Assembly (NCBI GenBank): GCA_012521105.1
Contig: JAAYNA010000012.1
Coordinates: forward strand, 1-44,001
Source: Clostridiaceae bacterium
GTDB taxonomy: Bacteria; Bacillota; Clostridia; DSM-8532
Reading direction: 5' to 3'
DNA length: 44,001 nucleotides
Part shown: piece after piece, positions 1-7,915 of the stretch
How the letters are laid out: the number at the start of each line of letters is the position of its first letter
Position numbering within the stretch: the first letter of the stretch is position 1
Program-made: the position numbers and the translations under genes
Notes under the pieces: model-generated
Database searches by the model: none
What the model was told of the DNA's origin: nothing
What the model saw: only the letters and a program-made list of their open reading frames with translations

Positions 1-604
1 TAGATATTGCATCGGGGTTTTCAAGAATTTCCTTATGGGATTCGGCAGAACCAAAGGTGGTTACAACACCTTCACCTACGCGGGCGATAATGGTTTGTTC
101 ACCTGCGCCTCCTACTAAGCGGTCGATGTTTGCCCTAACTGTAACTCTCGCTTTTGCCTTCAATTCAATTCCGTCTTTTGCAATGGAAGCAATAATCGGT
201 GTTTCTATAACTTTTGGGTTTACGCTCATCTGTACTGCTTCAAGCACATCCCTGCCGGCAAGATCTATTGCTGCCGCTCTTTCAAATCCGAGAGGAATAT
301 TTGCACGCTGTGCTGCGATTAAGGCATTAACAACCTTGTCCACATTACCACCCGCAAGATAGTGTGCTTCAAGCTGGTTAATTGAAACATCAAGCCCGGC
401 TTTCTGAGCCTTAATTAATGGGTTTACTATCCTTGATGGTGTAACCCTCCTGAGTCTCATACCTACAAGGGTTATAATTCCAACCCTGACACCGGCTGCT
501 GCCGCTGAAATCCATAAACCAACGGGAACAAAGCTGAAAAGCAATGATAAGAATAAGACAATAGCAACAATTATAACAAAAATTGCAATCATGCTTCCTG
601 GCAT
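1..604 (-). CDS. floA: Flotillin-like membrane microdomain protein FloA (3' end outside window)
   Basis: Reading leftwards from the ATG at 604, the frame stays open to the window edge, giving about 201 residues; the C-terminus is missing. An AAGGAGG ribosome binding site lies just upstream. The protein opens with a hydrophobic membrane segment (about residues 4-36), followed by [20 protein letters not shown] and [20 protein letters not shown]. These are typical of the bacterial FloA/YqfA family. Family knowledge: FloA oligomerises in functional membrane microdomains, acts as a scaffold for signalling and secretion proteins, and affects membrane fluidity. It lies 94 bases downstream of an NfeD-family gene on the same strand, the usual nfeD-floA operon. 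Identification is firm; only the C-terminal assembly region cannot be checked. Confidence 0.93.
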   Translation of the reverse strand, partial: MPGSMIAIFVIIVAIVLFLSLLFSFVPVGLWISAAAAGVRVGIITLVGMRLRRVTPSRIVNPLIKAQKAGLDVSINQLEAHYLAGGNVDKVVNALIAAQRANIPLGFERAAAIDLAGRDVLEAVQMSVNPKVIETPIIASIAKDGIELKAKARVTVRANIDRLVGGAGEQTIIARVGEGVVTTFGSAESHKEILENPDAIS

Positions 605-698
605 ATACAAAACCTCCTTAACAGAATTCAAATTAAATAATATAGGGTTTAAAACTCATTTGCGGGCAAAAAAGACTGTTTAATACTTTATTATGTTA

Positions 699-1196
699 TT
701 AAATTGATTTAACAACTATTCTGCGCCCTGCAACTTCAGTAATTCTTACTTTTGTGTTTTTGGGAATGTATTCACCTTCACTGACAACGTCCAGTCTTAA
801 TCCATCAAACTCGGCTGTGCCTGAAGGCCTTAAAACTGTAAGAGTTGTTCCTTCCTTACCGACAAAATATTCGAGATCATCGGTTCCAATATACCCGGCA
901 TTTTTAGTTAATGACTCGTTCAGAATCAGGGTTTTCGACAACCGTCCCTTTGTTGCCGAACGCAGAATTATTTGTAATGCCACACCCAGAATAATGAGTA
1001 AAAGCACTATCATAACAAGCGCCTCAAATGGGGTTGAGGCAGTCAGGATAATTCCCGCTATCAGCAAAACGATGCCAATCCCGCCCGAAACGCCAAACCC
1101 GGGAGTAAACATTTCAATTATTAGCAGAACCAGACCTAAAAGAAGAATTACCATCTGATATATTTGCATTCCATCCAAAAAACTAAACACATTCAT
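699..1196 (-). CDS. NfeD-like membrane protein with C-terminal OB-fold domain
   Basis: 165 residues starting at ATG 1196, with an AGAGGGGG ribosome binding site about 8 bases upstream. Hydrophobic segments occupy about residues 10-80 (MVILLLGLVLLIIEMFTPGF, then two closely packed helices). They are followed by a soluble region with the NfeD OB-fold signature: VGKEGTTLTVLRPSGTAEFDG and a terminal strand ending in RRIVVKSI. The short form lacks the serine-protease domain of long NfeD proteins. Family knowledge: NfeD proteins are encoded next to flotillins or stomatins and are thought to partner with them in the membrane. Here floA is the next gene downstream on the same strand, which fits an nfeD-floA transcription unit. 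Confidence 0.9.
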   Translation of the reverse strand: MNVFSFLDGMQIYQMVILLLGLVLLIIEMFTPGFGVSGGIGIVLLIAGIILTASTPFEALVMIVLLLIILGVALQIILRSATKGRLSKTLILNESLTKNAGYIGTDDLEYFVGKEGTTLTVLRPSGTAEFDGLRLDVVSEGEYIPKNTKVRITEVAGRRIVVKSI

Positions 1197-1335
1197 TTAC
1201 AGCACCCCCTCTTAATGGTTATTCCTCTAATTACATTATATTCTTAATATCTGTTAATTAAAGTTAACCCGCTAAATCATACAGTTTTCCGGTTCAAATG
1301 TCGTTTTTATCTGGATTCAGTTGTTCTGGTGGCAA

Positions 1336-2181
1336 TTATTTTGGCACATATACTGTAAATACAGTCCAGTTATTATCTCTTTCCACTTTAATTTTACCGT
1401 TGTATTTTTGCATAATCTTCTTTGTTATAGCCAGCCCCATACCTTCGCCATTTTTTTTGGTTGTAAATCCTGGTTCAAATATTCTGTCTATAATGTTTTC
1501 AGGTATTCCGGATAATAATAAAAGCTTCCAAATCTTCTTTTAATTCAATCTGTAAAAGCCTGCTGTCAGGTTTTTCACAAAGCTCTGAAATTGCATTATC
1601 TATAATATTCCCAAGTATCCTGCACAACTCCCATGAAGGAACAGGAGGATTTTCAAAAGGGGAAGAGACAAGGATTTCAGTATTTATCCGGTTTTCCTCG
1701 CAAGTCATTAGCTTTGCCTGCAACAGGGCATTAACAGCAGGGTTTGCGGTTTTTAACACACGGCTGACAGTATATCATTATATACTTTATTAATATAGTT
1801 CCGTGCTTCACCATATTCATCCATCTCTATTAAACCATAAACGACCTGAAGATGATTTAAAAAATCGTGTCTTTGTGCCCTTAAGGAATTGTACAGGTTT
1901 TCAACCGAATCTAAGGCTTCCTTTATCATAATGTTCTGCAGATTGACGTCTATTATATGGTAAATATCACGCATGGAGAAAAAAACAGCCACAAATGACA
2001 GGACGGTAATTGATATAATAAATATCTGTTCACTGACATCAGAATCTGAAAAGAACGATTTGGGTGAAAAAAACAAATATAAAAGTAAAGCTATTAAAGC
2101 AGCAATTTGCATTATGTCTGTAAACAGTGTAATTATTACAGCCTTTCTTATTTTAAAGCGTATAGCTTTCACAAACTCCAA
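1336..2181 (-). pseudogene. Spo0B/citrate-type sensor histidine kinase, broken by two frameshifts
   Basis: Three consecutive minus-strand frames together encode one kinase. Frame one (2181-1753, TTG start) has two membrane helices (about residues 13-38 and 51-69), then a dimerisation helix with phospho-acceptor RAQRHDFLNHLQ (His105), typical of SPOB_a kinases. It stops just after DILSAV. Frame two continues with VLKTANPAVNALL and the ATPase N-box ILGNIIDNAISEL, and stops after IIIRNT. Frame three continues from about 1508 to the stop at 1336 with [16 protein letters not shown] and [12 protein letters not shown], the G boxes. Break one fits one extra GT (GTGTGTTA for GTGTTA, plus-strand 1757-1760). 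Break two fits loss of one copy of an 8-base GGAATACC repeat near 1505-1512. No response regulator gene lies beside it. It is non-functional unless the sequence is in error. Confidence 0.82.
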
Positions 2182-2282
2182 CCCCTGAAGGATAATTAAT
2201 TTTTATATGCATACCGGCTTTTATCTAATTATAGCACAGTTTGCAGAAAGGTACATTTGGAGTTTGCAAATCTGCCAGTGTA

Positions 2283-2954
2283 TTAAGCACCTATCGTATG
2301 ATTATCGGGTATCACAATGGGTTCAAGTTTTGGAAAATCGTACTGATTTATCCCGATATTTTTCAGAAATTCTATCGCGCCGTTCAGATTTTTTCTAAAT
2401 GTAAGACCTTCCCCGCGCATAGCCATTATCAGCTGATTGTTTTCCCATTCAAGAAAACGAATATAATTCTCTCTTTCCCGTAAATAAGGCTTAAGCTTGT
2501 CCTTATAGTCCGGATTGTCAAGGATTTCAGAACATATAAAGAAATTGCAAACATATGATCGATAACGTGGTGAAAGTGTGCAACCCGAACCAGAACGGAC
2601 AAAAGGGCATGTCCTGAAAAAGACAGAAGTATCTGTAACGTTACCACCCAAGGGTACAAGGCCATCCTTCATCATTTTTTCGTGAAGTATTATATCGTAA
2701 CTTCCTTTTACAAGAATATGATCATCATGTATAACAGTATCAGGCATGCTGATAATACTGTCCAATACGGCCAATCCTTCTTCCGAATGGCACATTCTTT
2801 GGATCTCCACAGGGTAAAACTTGGGAGAGTAATAGCAGCAACCCCTGTTTTTTATTTGGCTTAAGCTAACACCTATTAAGCTTGAGCACCGTGAACACCC
2901 ACTGTAAGCAAGACGTGGAATTCCCTCATCAAAATCTATATATATAAAAGCCAT
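2283..2954 (-). CDS. Cysteine-rich protein resembling YkgJ-type zinc/iron-chelating proteins
   Basis: About 223 residues from ATG 2954. This start is preferred over an ATG 18 bases further upstream because GAGGG stands immediately before it. No signal peptide or membrane helix is visible. Cysteines cluster as GCSRCSS, RGCCYYSP, RMCHSEEG and then TCPF...GCTLSPRYRSYVCNFFIC. This last block has the spacing and flavour of the C-x(n)-C-x-(I/L)...RP.VC...C segment in YkgJ/CxxCxxCC proteins. The C-terminal third (KPYLRERENYIRFLEWENNQ) looks helical. The family is thought to bind Zn or Fe, possibly an Fe-S cluster, but its biochemical role is not established. It stands alone on the minus strand, downstream of an AT-rich gap. 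The family call is an inference from the cysteine pattern. Confidence 0.5.
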   Translation of the reverse strand: MAFIYIDFDEGIPRLAYSGCSRCSSLIGVSLSQIKNRGCCYYSPKFYPVEIQRMCHSEEGLAVLDSIISMPDTVIHDDHILVKGSYDIILHEKMMKDGLVPLGGNVTDTSVFFRTCPFVRSGSGCTLSPRYRSYVCNFFICSEILDNPDYKDKLKPYLRERENYIRFLEWENNQLIMAMRGEGLTFRKNLNGAIEFLKNIGINQYDFPKLEPIVIPDNHTIGA

Positions 2955-3256
2955 ATTAACCCTCGATTTCATAACAAAGTCGTGTCAAAAAGAGAAATAA
3001 TGGAGAATAAGCCATATTCAGAAAGCAAACGCCACATAAAGGCATAAAAAATTATATAAACTGTATTTATACCAAATCAATGACGATTTTTTCCGACATG
3101 GTTTGATTTTTTTAAACAATATTTCTCTTGCTTTTCTTTTCTTTTATTTCTTCAAAAATCTATTAATTTTGGATTTCAACATAAAAGGCATTATAGAGGG
3201 TTTAACTTGCCTTAAATATTATTTGGTATATAATATTTTAAGGAGGGGTTTACAAA
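2955..3256. other. AT-rich divergent intergenic region
   Basis: About 300 bases between the divergently transcribed Cys-rich gene and the DNA methyltransferase. It is very AT-rich with several T runs (3103-3140). Apart from a possible promoter next to the methyltransferase ribosome binding site, no gene, repeat or clear hairpin was seen. The short open frame at 3103-3291 has no ribosome binding site or protein-like composition and is not called. Confidence 0.5.
3207..3234 (+). promoter_or_regulatory. Possible sigma-A promoter of the methyltransferase gene
   Basis: TTGCCT (3207-3212) and TATAAT (3229-3234) are separated by 16 bases. Transcription would begin around 3241, right at the AGGAGGGG ribosome binding site (3241-3248). 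The leader would then be nearly absent, which makes this only a candidate. Confidence 0.35.
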
Positions 3257-4657
3257 ATGCAGGCATCGAATTTCTATCCAATTTCTCTTGATGAAATAGA
3301 AGCAAGAGTTGCTAAAAGGTTTAAAAAAAATAAAACTCAAAGATTTGAAGATAACGAATCTCTTGATAATGTAAAAGAAATAATAAACGAGTTTGGTGAA
3401 AAGATAATACGGGTTGACGGGGAAATTCCCATAGATTTACCTGTTCAAAATGAGGATAGGTTTTTGTTTATCAGTTATGATCAGTCAAGTTTAACACATG
3501 GTTTACATAAATATCCCGCTAAATTTTTCCCGGAATTGCCCCGATGGCTGATTAAGCGTTATTCAAAAAAAGGAGATTTAATTATTGACCCGTTTTCAGG
3601 AAGTGCCACAACAAATGTAGAAGCGCTACTGGCAGGCAGGCATTCTGTAGGTATAGATGTTTCACCTTTTTCCAGATTTATTGCTAAAGTGAAAGTAACT
3701 CCCTTGGACGAATCTGAACTGGAAGACTGCAAAAACAGAATGATGAGTATGTTGGTTAAATATAATCCTGGAAAAGTGTCAGCTCTTGATATACCTTCTT
3801 TTCCTTATCGTGACAACTGGTTTAATAAAGAAATTGTTTTTGAACTTGCATATATTAAAAAATGTATTGAGAATCTTGATACTAATGAGGATATAAAAGA
3901 TTTTTTCAGAGTTTGCTTTTCATCAATTATTCGGTCTGTCTCAAATGCAGATGATAATTGTACCAGAACGGTAATTCGTAAAAAGCTCAACAAGGTTGTG
4001 AATCCCTCTGATGCACTTGTAAAGTTTGCAGAGGCAATACTTACCAATGTATCTAAAATGACAGAATTTTCCCGTTTATGTCCTGATAATATAAATGTCA
4101 CTTTTCCTGATAATATGGATGCCAGGGATATAAAATATGAAAAGGAGACATTTGATCTTGCACTGACTTCTCCACCTTATGCAAATGCAGTTGATTACCC
4201 AAGAACGCATCAACTGGAAACATACTGGCTGGAGTTTGCTCGAGGGTCCCTTACTCCATTAAAGAAAAAGCAGATTGGGACAGAGAGTGTGTCGGCTAAA
4301 GATTATAGGGAATTACATCTGATTGGGGTAAAAGCGGCTGACGAAGTTATTACAAAGATATACAATAAAGACCCGCGCCGTGCTTATATTGCGTATAAAT
4401 ATTTGAAGGATATGCAGAAGAATTTGCAGGAAGTTTATAAAGTTCTGAAATATAATGGCAAATACATAATAGTTGTTGGAAATAACAGAATTCGAGGCGA
4501 AGTATTTGAAAACTGGAAATATATACTAGCCATGGCCGAAAAAGTTGGATTCAGGTTAGAGAATTATTTTGCATCAGAAATCATTAAGCATTTTATTAAA
4601 GTTCCGCGGGAAGAGCGGATTGATACAGATTGGGTTCTGGTGCTGAATAAAGAATGA
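3257..4657 (+). CDS. DNA methyltransferase with TSPPY motif (putative m4C/m6A modification enzyme)
   Basis: 466 residues from ATG 3257, preceded by AGGAGGGG at the right distance. Motif order: THGLHKYPAKFFPEL (about 80-93), then the S-adenosylmethionine-binding loop DPFSGSATTNVEALLAGR (111-128) with acidic VGIDVSP (131-137), and then the catalytic TSPPY at 304-308. TSPPY is usual in amino-methyltransferases that make N4-methylcytosine, although it does not settle the modified base. The 165-residue stretch between motif I and TSPPY may contain the target-recognition region. It ends VGNNRIRGEVFENWK...DWVLVLNKE, typical of these enzymes. A small nuclease-like gene follows 22 bases downstream, suggesting a two-gene restriction-modification unit. 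Composition is more AT-rich than the transport operon to the right, compatible with acquisition by transfer. Confidence 0.85.
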   Translation: MQASNFYPISLDEIEARVAKRFKKNKTQRFEDNESLDNVKEIINEFGEKIIRVDGEIPIDLPVQNEDRFLFISYDQSSLTHGLHKYPAKFFPELPRWLIKRYSKKGDLIIDPFSGSATTNVEALLAGRHSVGIDVSPFSRFIAKVKVTPLDESELEDCKNRMMSMLVKYNPGKVSALDIPSFPYRDNWFNKEIVFELAYIKKCIENLDTNEDIKDFFRVCFSSIIRSVSNADDNCTRTVIRKKLNKVVNPSDALVKFAEAILTNVSKMTEFSRLCPDNINVTFPDNMDARDIKYEKETFDLALTSPPYANAVDYPRTHQLETYWLEFARGSLTPLKKKQIGTESVSAKDYRELHLIGVKAADEVITKIYNKDPRRAYIAYKYLKDMQKNLQEVYKVLKYNGKYIIVVGNNRIRGEVFENWKYILAMAEKVGFRLENYFASEIIKHFIKVPREERIDTDWVLVLNKE

Positions 4658-4679
4658 GTATGGAAGGAGATGCAGTGGG

Positions 4680-5174
4680 TTGAGCAGCGATGAATTGAGG
4701 GGACGACAGGCCTCTGTAGACGGGTTTGCCCATGAATATATAACTGTCGGAATACTGATGAAGAAATATCAAAACGTATCCCTTGTTGATCTGCCCCTGT
4801 CCCCTTATGATGTGATTGTTGTATTTAAAGCAGAAGATGGCTCGGAAGATATTATTCGTGGGCAGATTAAAACTGCAAAAGCTTCTATAAGTTTTACCGG
4901 CGGAACCAGGGGTGGTGTTGACAGAGCATATATATCAGGTGTTAAAGAGTATATTCAAACAACAAAAACATCTGACGTGGTAATTGGATTAACTCCTCTG
5001 TCCAACAACTCCTTTGATCTATATTTTGTTCCCACAGTTTTAATTGAAAAATTAAGTCAAAAAAGTATTTCTATAAACAGAATACAGGCATTGAAAAACA
5101 ATTATGAAATCTTTGAGAGATGTAAAGACAGAGATTTTGTACTTAATAAATGCAAAGAGTATGGTATATTGTAA
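4680..5174 (+). CDS. Putative restriction endonuclease, PD-(D/E)XK-like with QxK core
   Basis: 164 residues from a TTG at 4680, with GGAAGGAGA about 10 bases upstream. The ATG frames just before it terminate within a few codons, so TTG is the only credible start. An early helix FAHEYITVGILMKKY (about 16-30) carries a glutamate. It is followed by SPYDVIVVF (Asp44), a short turn, and IIRGQIKTAK (Gln62, Lys64). This E...D...QxK arrangement is the usual core of PD-(D/E)XK nucleases of the Holliday-resolvase or type II restriction type. The second half has the strand VVIGLTPL and then FDLYFVPTVLIEKL, which often finish such folds. It lies 22 bases after the methyltransferase, so a restriction function is the natural inference. 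A Vsr-like or orphan nuclease role cannot be excluded. No specific family was recognised by sequence. Confidence 0.6.
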   Translation: MSSDELRGRQASVDGFAHEYITVGILMKKYQNVSLVDLPLSPYDVIVVFKAEDGSEDIIRGQIKTAKASISFTGGTRGGVDRAYISGVKEYIQTTKTSDVVIGLTPLSNNSFDLYFVPTVLIEKLSQKSISINRIQALKNNYEIFERCKDRDFVLNKCKEYGIL

Positions 5175-5304
5175 TTAATCTATATTTAAGTCAAATCAAT
5201 ATAGTGAATAAATCATGTAAAGACCATTTCAAGGCTTCGAAGGCTTGACTTCATTAAACTATATGATATTATTGATATGCAACATCTAAATATTAAAACT
5301 AACG

Positions 5305-5413
5305 TCATCTCCAAATTCCTTTAGGAAGCGGGGGACCCGTTTTTGGGGTGAAGCCTGTGCATCAGGCAGGGCAACTTGGGTGCCCTAACCCGTCAGCTAA
5401 CCTCGCAGGAGTT
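5305..5413 (+). ncRNA. ydaO/yuaA-type cyclic di-AMP riboswitch
   Basis: The conserved blocks of the ydaO aptamer appear in order: CCAAATTCC, GGAAGCGGGGGACCC (5324-5338), TTGGGGTGAAGCC (5343-5355), a GCCTG...CAGGC hairpin, then GGGCAACTTGGGTGCCC, AACCCGTCAGCTAACCTCGC. CTCC (5309-5312) can pair with GGAG (5408-5411) to close the element. Family knowledge: this RNA binds c-di-AMP and usually switches off downstream genes for ion transport, osmoprotection or cell-wall metabolism. Here it precedes the SulP transporter and the Mrp antiporter genes. Confidence 0.93.
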
Positions 5414-5415
5414 AT

Positions 5416-5462
5416 CCAAGCGTTGTGTCTTTGTCGTTATGATAGGCCGGCGCTTTTTTTTG
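5416..5462 (+). terminator. Possible riboswitch expression-platform terminator
   Basis: AAGCG (5418-5422) can pair with CGCTT (5451-5455), followed by a run of eight T residues from 5454. It lies directly after the c-di-AMP aptamer and before the SulP start. The stem seen by eye is short with a long loop, so the exact fold is uncertain. Position and T run fit ligand-dependent termination. Confidence 0.5.
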
Positions 5463-5507
5463 TGGGAAAATCCGGCTGTGCATAAATATCTTACAGGAGT
5501 GGTTTTT

Positions 5508-7049
5508 TTGAAAATATCATGGAAGCGATTACAGGGTGATATAATAGGTGGAATTACCGCAGCGGTTGTAGCACTTCCTCTTTCGCTGGCTTTTGGAATT
5601 GCCAGTGGGGCGGGTGCCGAGGCCGGCTTATATGCATCAATTTTCGGAGGACTTACCGCGGCTTTATTTGGCGGGTGTGGTGTACAGATTACCGGCCCTA
5701 CAGGCGCAATGATAGGAGTTTTGGTGGCCATTGTCAGCCAGTATGGCGTAGGGGGTATGCTACTGGCCGGTGTATTGGCAGGTTTGATGCAGATTGTTTT
5801 CGGCTTGTTTCGTTTCGGTAAATTTGTAAAATACCTGCCTCAACCGGTAATCGCAGGCTTTACGAACGGAGTATCAATATTATTTTTTATGACAGCCATC
5901 GATGATGCCAGAAAGACTCTTTCTATTACTGTGATTACTGCTTTGTCGATCGTTTTGGCAATACGTTTTTTAAAAAAGGTGCCGGAATCTTTGTTTGGGC
6001 TTACTGTTGGTATAATTGCCAACGAGCTTTTCATTAAAAGCCCGCATGTTGTTGGTACTCTTTCCCTTCGTGCACCTAAACTGGCTTTTGACATCATGCC
6101 TCTTGGTAATATCGGTCATTTAATTATACCGGCCTTTACTATTTGTCTTTTAGGCAGCATCTCAGCTTTGCTATCCGCAGAGGTTACAGATGAAATGGTT
6201 GGTGCCCGGCATGACAGTAACAAGGAGCTTATAGGCCAGGGGTTGGGGAATATTGTATCTTCGTTGCTCGGCGGTTTACCCGTATCCGGGGCTGTGGCCC
6301 GTTCGGGAGTTAATGTACATAGCGGGGGCCGAACTCGCTTATCTGGTATCCTGCATTCTATCTTTCTGCTGATTTTGGTTCTGATTCTTGGTCCGATTGT
6401 CAGACGTATACCTTTAGCCTCATTGGCAGCAATTCTGATGATTGCTTCACTACGCACGGCTGATTGGAAAAGTTTGAAGCTTATGTCACGCGCCCGTTGG
6501 AGTTATGGGGCAATTATGACTGTTACCACTGTTCTGACAGTGATACGGGATTTAACCATTGCAGTGGCAGTAGGAGTTGTTTTATCGGGAATTTTTGCAC
6601 TGGCTGAGTTGGCTTCTTCACCTCGTGTAAAAACAATCGGGGAGAAAATTATTGAATCATCTGTCAGCTCTTTTCACCCTGATGTTGATATAATTGCTTT
6701 TCATGGACCTTTGTTTTTTACCGGAGTAGAGCATATGAGGCGCTGTGTGAGCGAAGCATCTGAAAAACCAATTCTGGTATTTGATTTCTCTGATGTAGCC
6801 TTTATAGATGAAACCGGAGCTCTTGCAGTTAAAGACCTGGCTTGCCGGCTTAAGGCCGAAGGTAAGCGAGTATATATAGGAGGGCTTAGCAGAAAGCCTT
6901 TAAGAATATTGATGAGAATGGGTGTGGTAGACAATTTGGGCAGGAATTGTGTGTACAAAAGCTTGAACAGGGCTGTAAAAAGAGTATCAGACGAGGCAAC
7001 TCAGGCTGAGCCCTTTGAACATGTATTAGTTCCCCGGGAGAATGCCTGA
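5508..7049 (+). CDS. SulP-family anion transporter with C-terminal STAS domain
   Basis: The start is set at TTG 5508 (CAGGAGTGG just upstream), giving 513 residues. The frame is open further upstream, but that part is the riboswitch and its terminator, not protein. The product opens ISWKRLQGDIIGGITAAVVALPLSLAFG (quoted in part: GGITAAVVALPLSLAFGIAS), the SulP N-terminal signature. It continues with ITGPTGAMIGVLVAIV, QPVIAGFTNGVSILFF and roughly ten or more membrane helices to about residue 420. A STAS domain closes it (VFDFSDVAFIDETGALAV). Family knowledge: SulP proteins move sulfate, bicarbonate or other anions by Na+ symport or exchange. Together with the Mrp Na+/H+ antiporter genes 64 bases downstream, a Na+-coupled bicarbonate or other anion uptake role is attractive but inferred. 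Confidence 0.9.
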   Translation: MKISWKRLQGDIIGGITAAVVALPLSLAFGIASGAGAEAGLYASIFGGLTAALFGGCGVQITGPTGAMIGVLVAIVSQYGVGGMLLAGVLAGLMQIVFGLFRFGKFVKYLPQPVIAGFTNGVSILFFMTAIDDARKTLSITVITALSIVLAIRFLKKVPESLFGLTVGIIANELFIKSPHVVGTLSLRAPKLAFDIMPLGNIGHLIIPAFTICLLGSISALLSAEVTDEMVGARHDSNKELIGQGLGNIVSSLLGGLPVSGAVARSGVNVHSGGRTRLSGILHSIFLLILVLILGPIVRRIPLASLAAILMIASLRTADWKSLKLMSRARWSYGAIMTVTTVLTVIRDLTIAVAVGVVLSGIFALAELASSPRVKTIGEKIIESSVSSFHPDVDIIAFHGPLFFTGVEHMRRCVSEASEKPILVFDFSDVAFIDETGALAVKDLACRLKAEGKRVYIGGLSRKPLRILMRMGVVDNLGRNCVYKSLNRAVKRVSDEATQAEPFEHVLVPRENA

Positions 7050-7113
7050 GTGATATGCAGGTTAACAACTTAAGCATTCTGCGTGCATTTTTAAAATTAA
7101 AAAGGAGGTTCTC

Positions 7114-7692
7114 ATGCGCGGGCGAAGGTTAGTTTTGTTTATTCTGCTGTTAATATTTTGGTTTGTGATTTCTCAGGAAGCCGATCTGCAGCACATTCTG
7201 GCCGGTGTGCTTGTTGCCTTTATTACAGTTTGGTTTTGGCAGGATCTTGACACAAGGCAACCCGGTATTCTGTCTTTCAGGGCACTGCTTAAGCTATGCC
7301 GGTGCCTTGTGTTAATAGTCTGGTATATCATTCAATCCAATATTGCTGTAATTAAGACTTTGCTTTTTTCAAATCCGCCGGTGAACCCGGTTTTTGTGGA
7401 ATTTGAACCTGGAATAAAGAGCAAATGGGGCAGAATACTTTTTGCAACCTGCATCACGATAACTCCGGGCTCGGTGACTGTTGATATTGACCCCGAAACG
7501 GGGAGATTTCTCGTACACGCTCTTACAGAAGAAACTGCAGATGGCATCGTTAATTGGCGGATGATTGATGAGATTAAAAGTTTGGAAACACAAATGCAAA
7601 GGGGGGCAGAGCATGTTGTGGATAATGGCAGGTTATATGGCTTTGATACTGGTAATACTCGTTCGGGCAATTATCGGTCCAACGGTGATTGA
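7114..7692 (+). CDS. mrpE: Mrp/MBH antiporter subunit MrpE
   Basis: 192 residues from ATG 7114, with AAAGGAGG upstream. Two hydrophobic segments near the N-terminus (LFILLLIFWFVISQEADLQH; VLVAFITVWFW) and one around residues 65-85 are followed by the MrpE hallmark FATCITITPGSVTVDIDPET and FLVHALTEE. MrpE is a small membrane subunit required for assembly and full activity of Mrp-type Na+(Li+)/H+ antiporters. The family is usually about 160 residues. The last 27 residues here (HVVDNGRLYGFDTGNTRSGN onward) are encoded inside the next gene mrpF and look like read-on rather than a conserved domain. First gene of the Mrp block, second in the riboswitch-led operon. Confidence 0.92.
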   Translation: MRGRRLVLFILLLIFWFVISQEADLQHILAGVLVAFITVWFWQDLDTRQPGILSFRALLKLCRCLVLIVWYIIQSNIAVIKTLLFSNPPVNPVFVEFEPGIKSKWGRILFATCITITPGSVTVDIDPETGRFLVHALTEETADGIVNWRMIDEIKSLETQMQRGAEHVVDNGRLYGFDTGNTRSGNYRSNGD

Positions 7693-7915
7693 TCGTCTTA
7701 TTTCAATTAATGCCATCACCAGCAAGGTAAGTGTGATAATTCTGTTAATTGCGTTTATCAGAGGCGAGCATGGATTCATTGATATAGCCTTTGTCTTTGT
7801 GCTGTGCGGATTTGTTGGGGGGCTCTGGATACTTGGAGTGCTCACATCCGGTGACTGGAGGCTTGAAGAGAAAGGGTTGAAGTTTCAACCAAAAAGAAAG
7901 GGTAGTGTCGAATGA
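7613..7915 (+). CDS. mrpF: Mrp/MBH antiporter subunit MrpF
   Basis: 100 residues from ATG 7613. This start has AAAGGGGGG just upstream and removes a 16-residue non-hydrophobic leader that the longer frame would add. Three membrane helices: MLWIMAGYMALILVILVRAI, SVIILLIAFIRG, and the segment FIDIAFVFVLCGFVGGLWIL. The motif RAIIGPTVIDRLISIN is diagnostic for MrpF/PhaF/MbhB. It overlaps the end of mrpE by 80 bases and mrpG by 4 bases (ATGA), so the three small subunits are tightly coupled in translation. Role: small membrane subunit of the Na+/H+ antiporter complex. Confidence 0.93.
   Translation: MLWIMAGYMALILVILVRAIIGPTVIDRLISINAITSKVSVIILLIAFIRGEHGFIDIAFVFVLCGFVGGLWILGVLTSGDWRLEEKGLKFQPKRKGSVE

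Noticed and set aside
57-362. Open frame on the plus strand opposite floA
   Set aside because: It is the complement of a clear floA coding region, has no ribosome binding site and no protein-like pattern.
754-1158. Long plus-strand open frame opposite the NfeD-like gene
   Set aside because: The minus-strand frame has membrane helices and an NfeD domain; the plus-strand one resembles nothing and is a shadow.
3103-3291. Short open frame before the methyltransferase
   Set aside because: It is rich in Phe/Leu/Asn from AT-rich sequence, lacks a ribosome binding site and overlaps the methyltransferase start.
5376-5507. Upstream 44-codon extension of the SulP reading frame
   Set aside because: It lies over the c-di-AMP aptamer and its T-run terminator. 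The TTG at 5508 has a good ribosome binding site and gives a normal SulP N-terminus.
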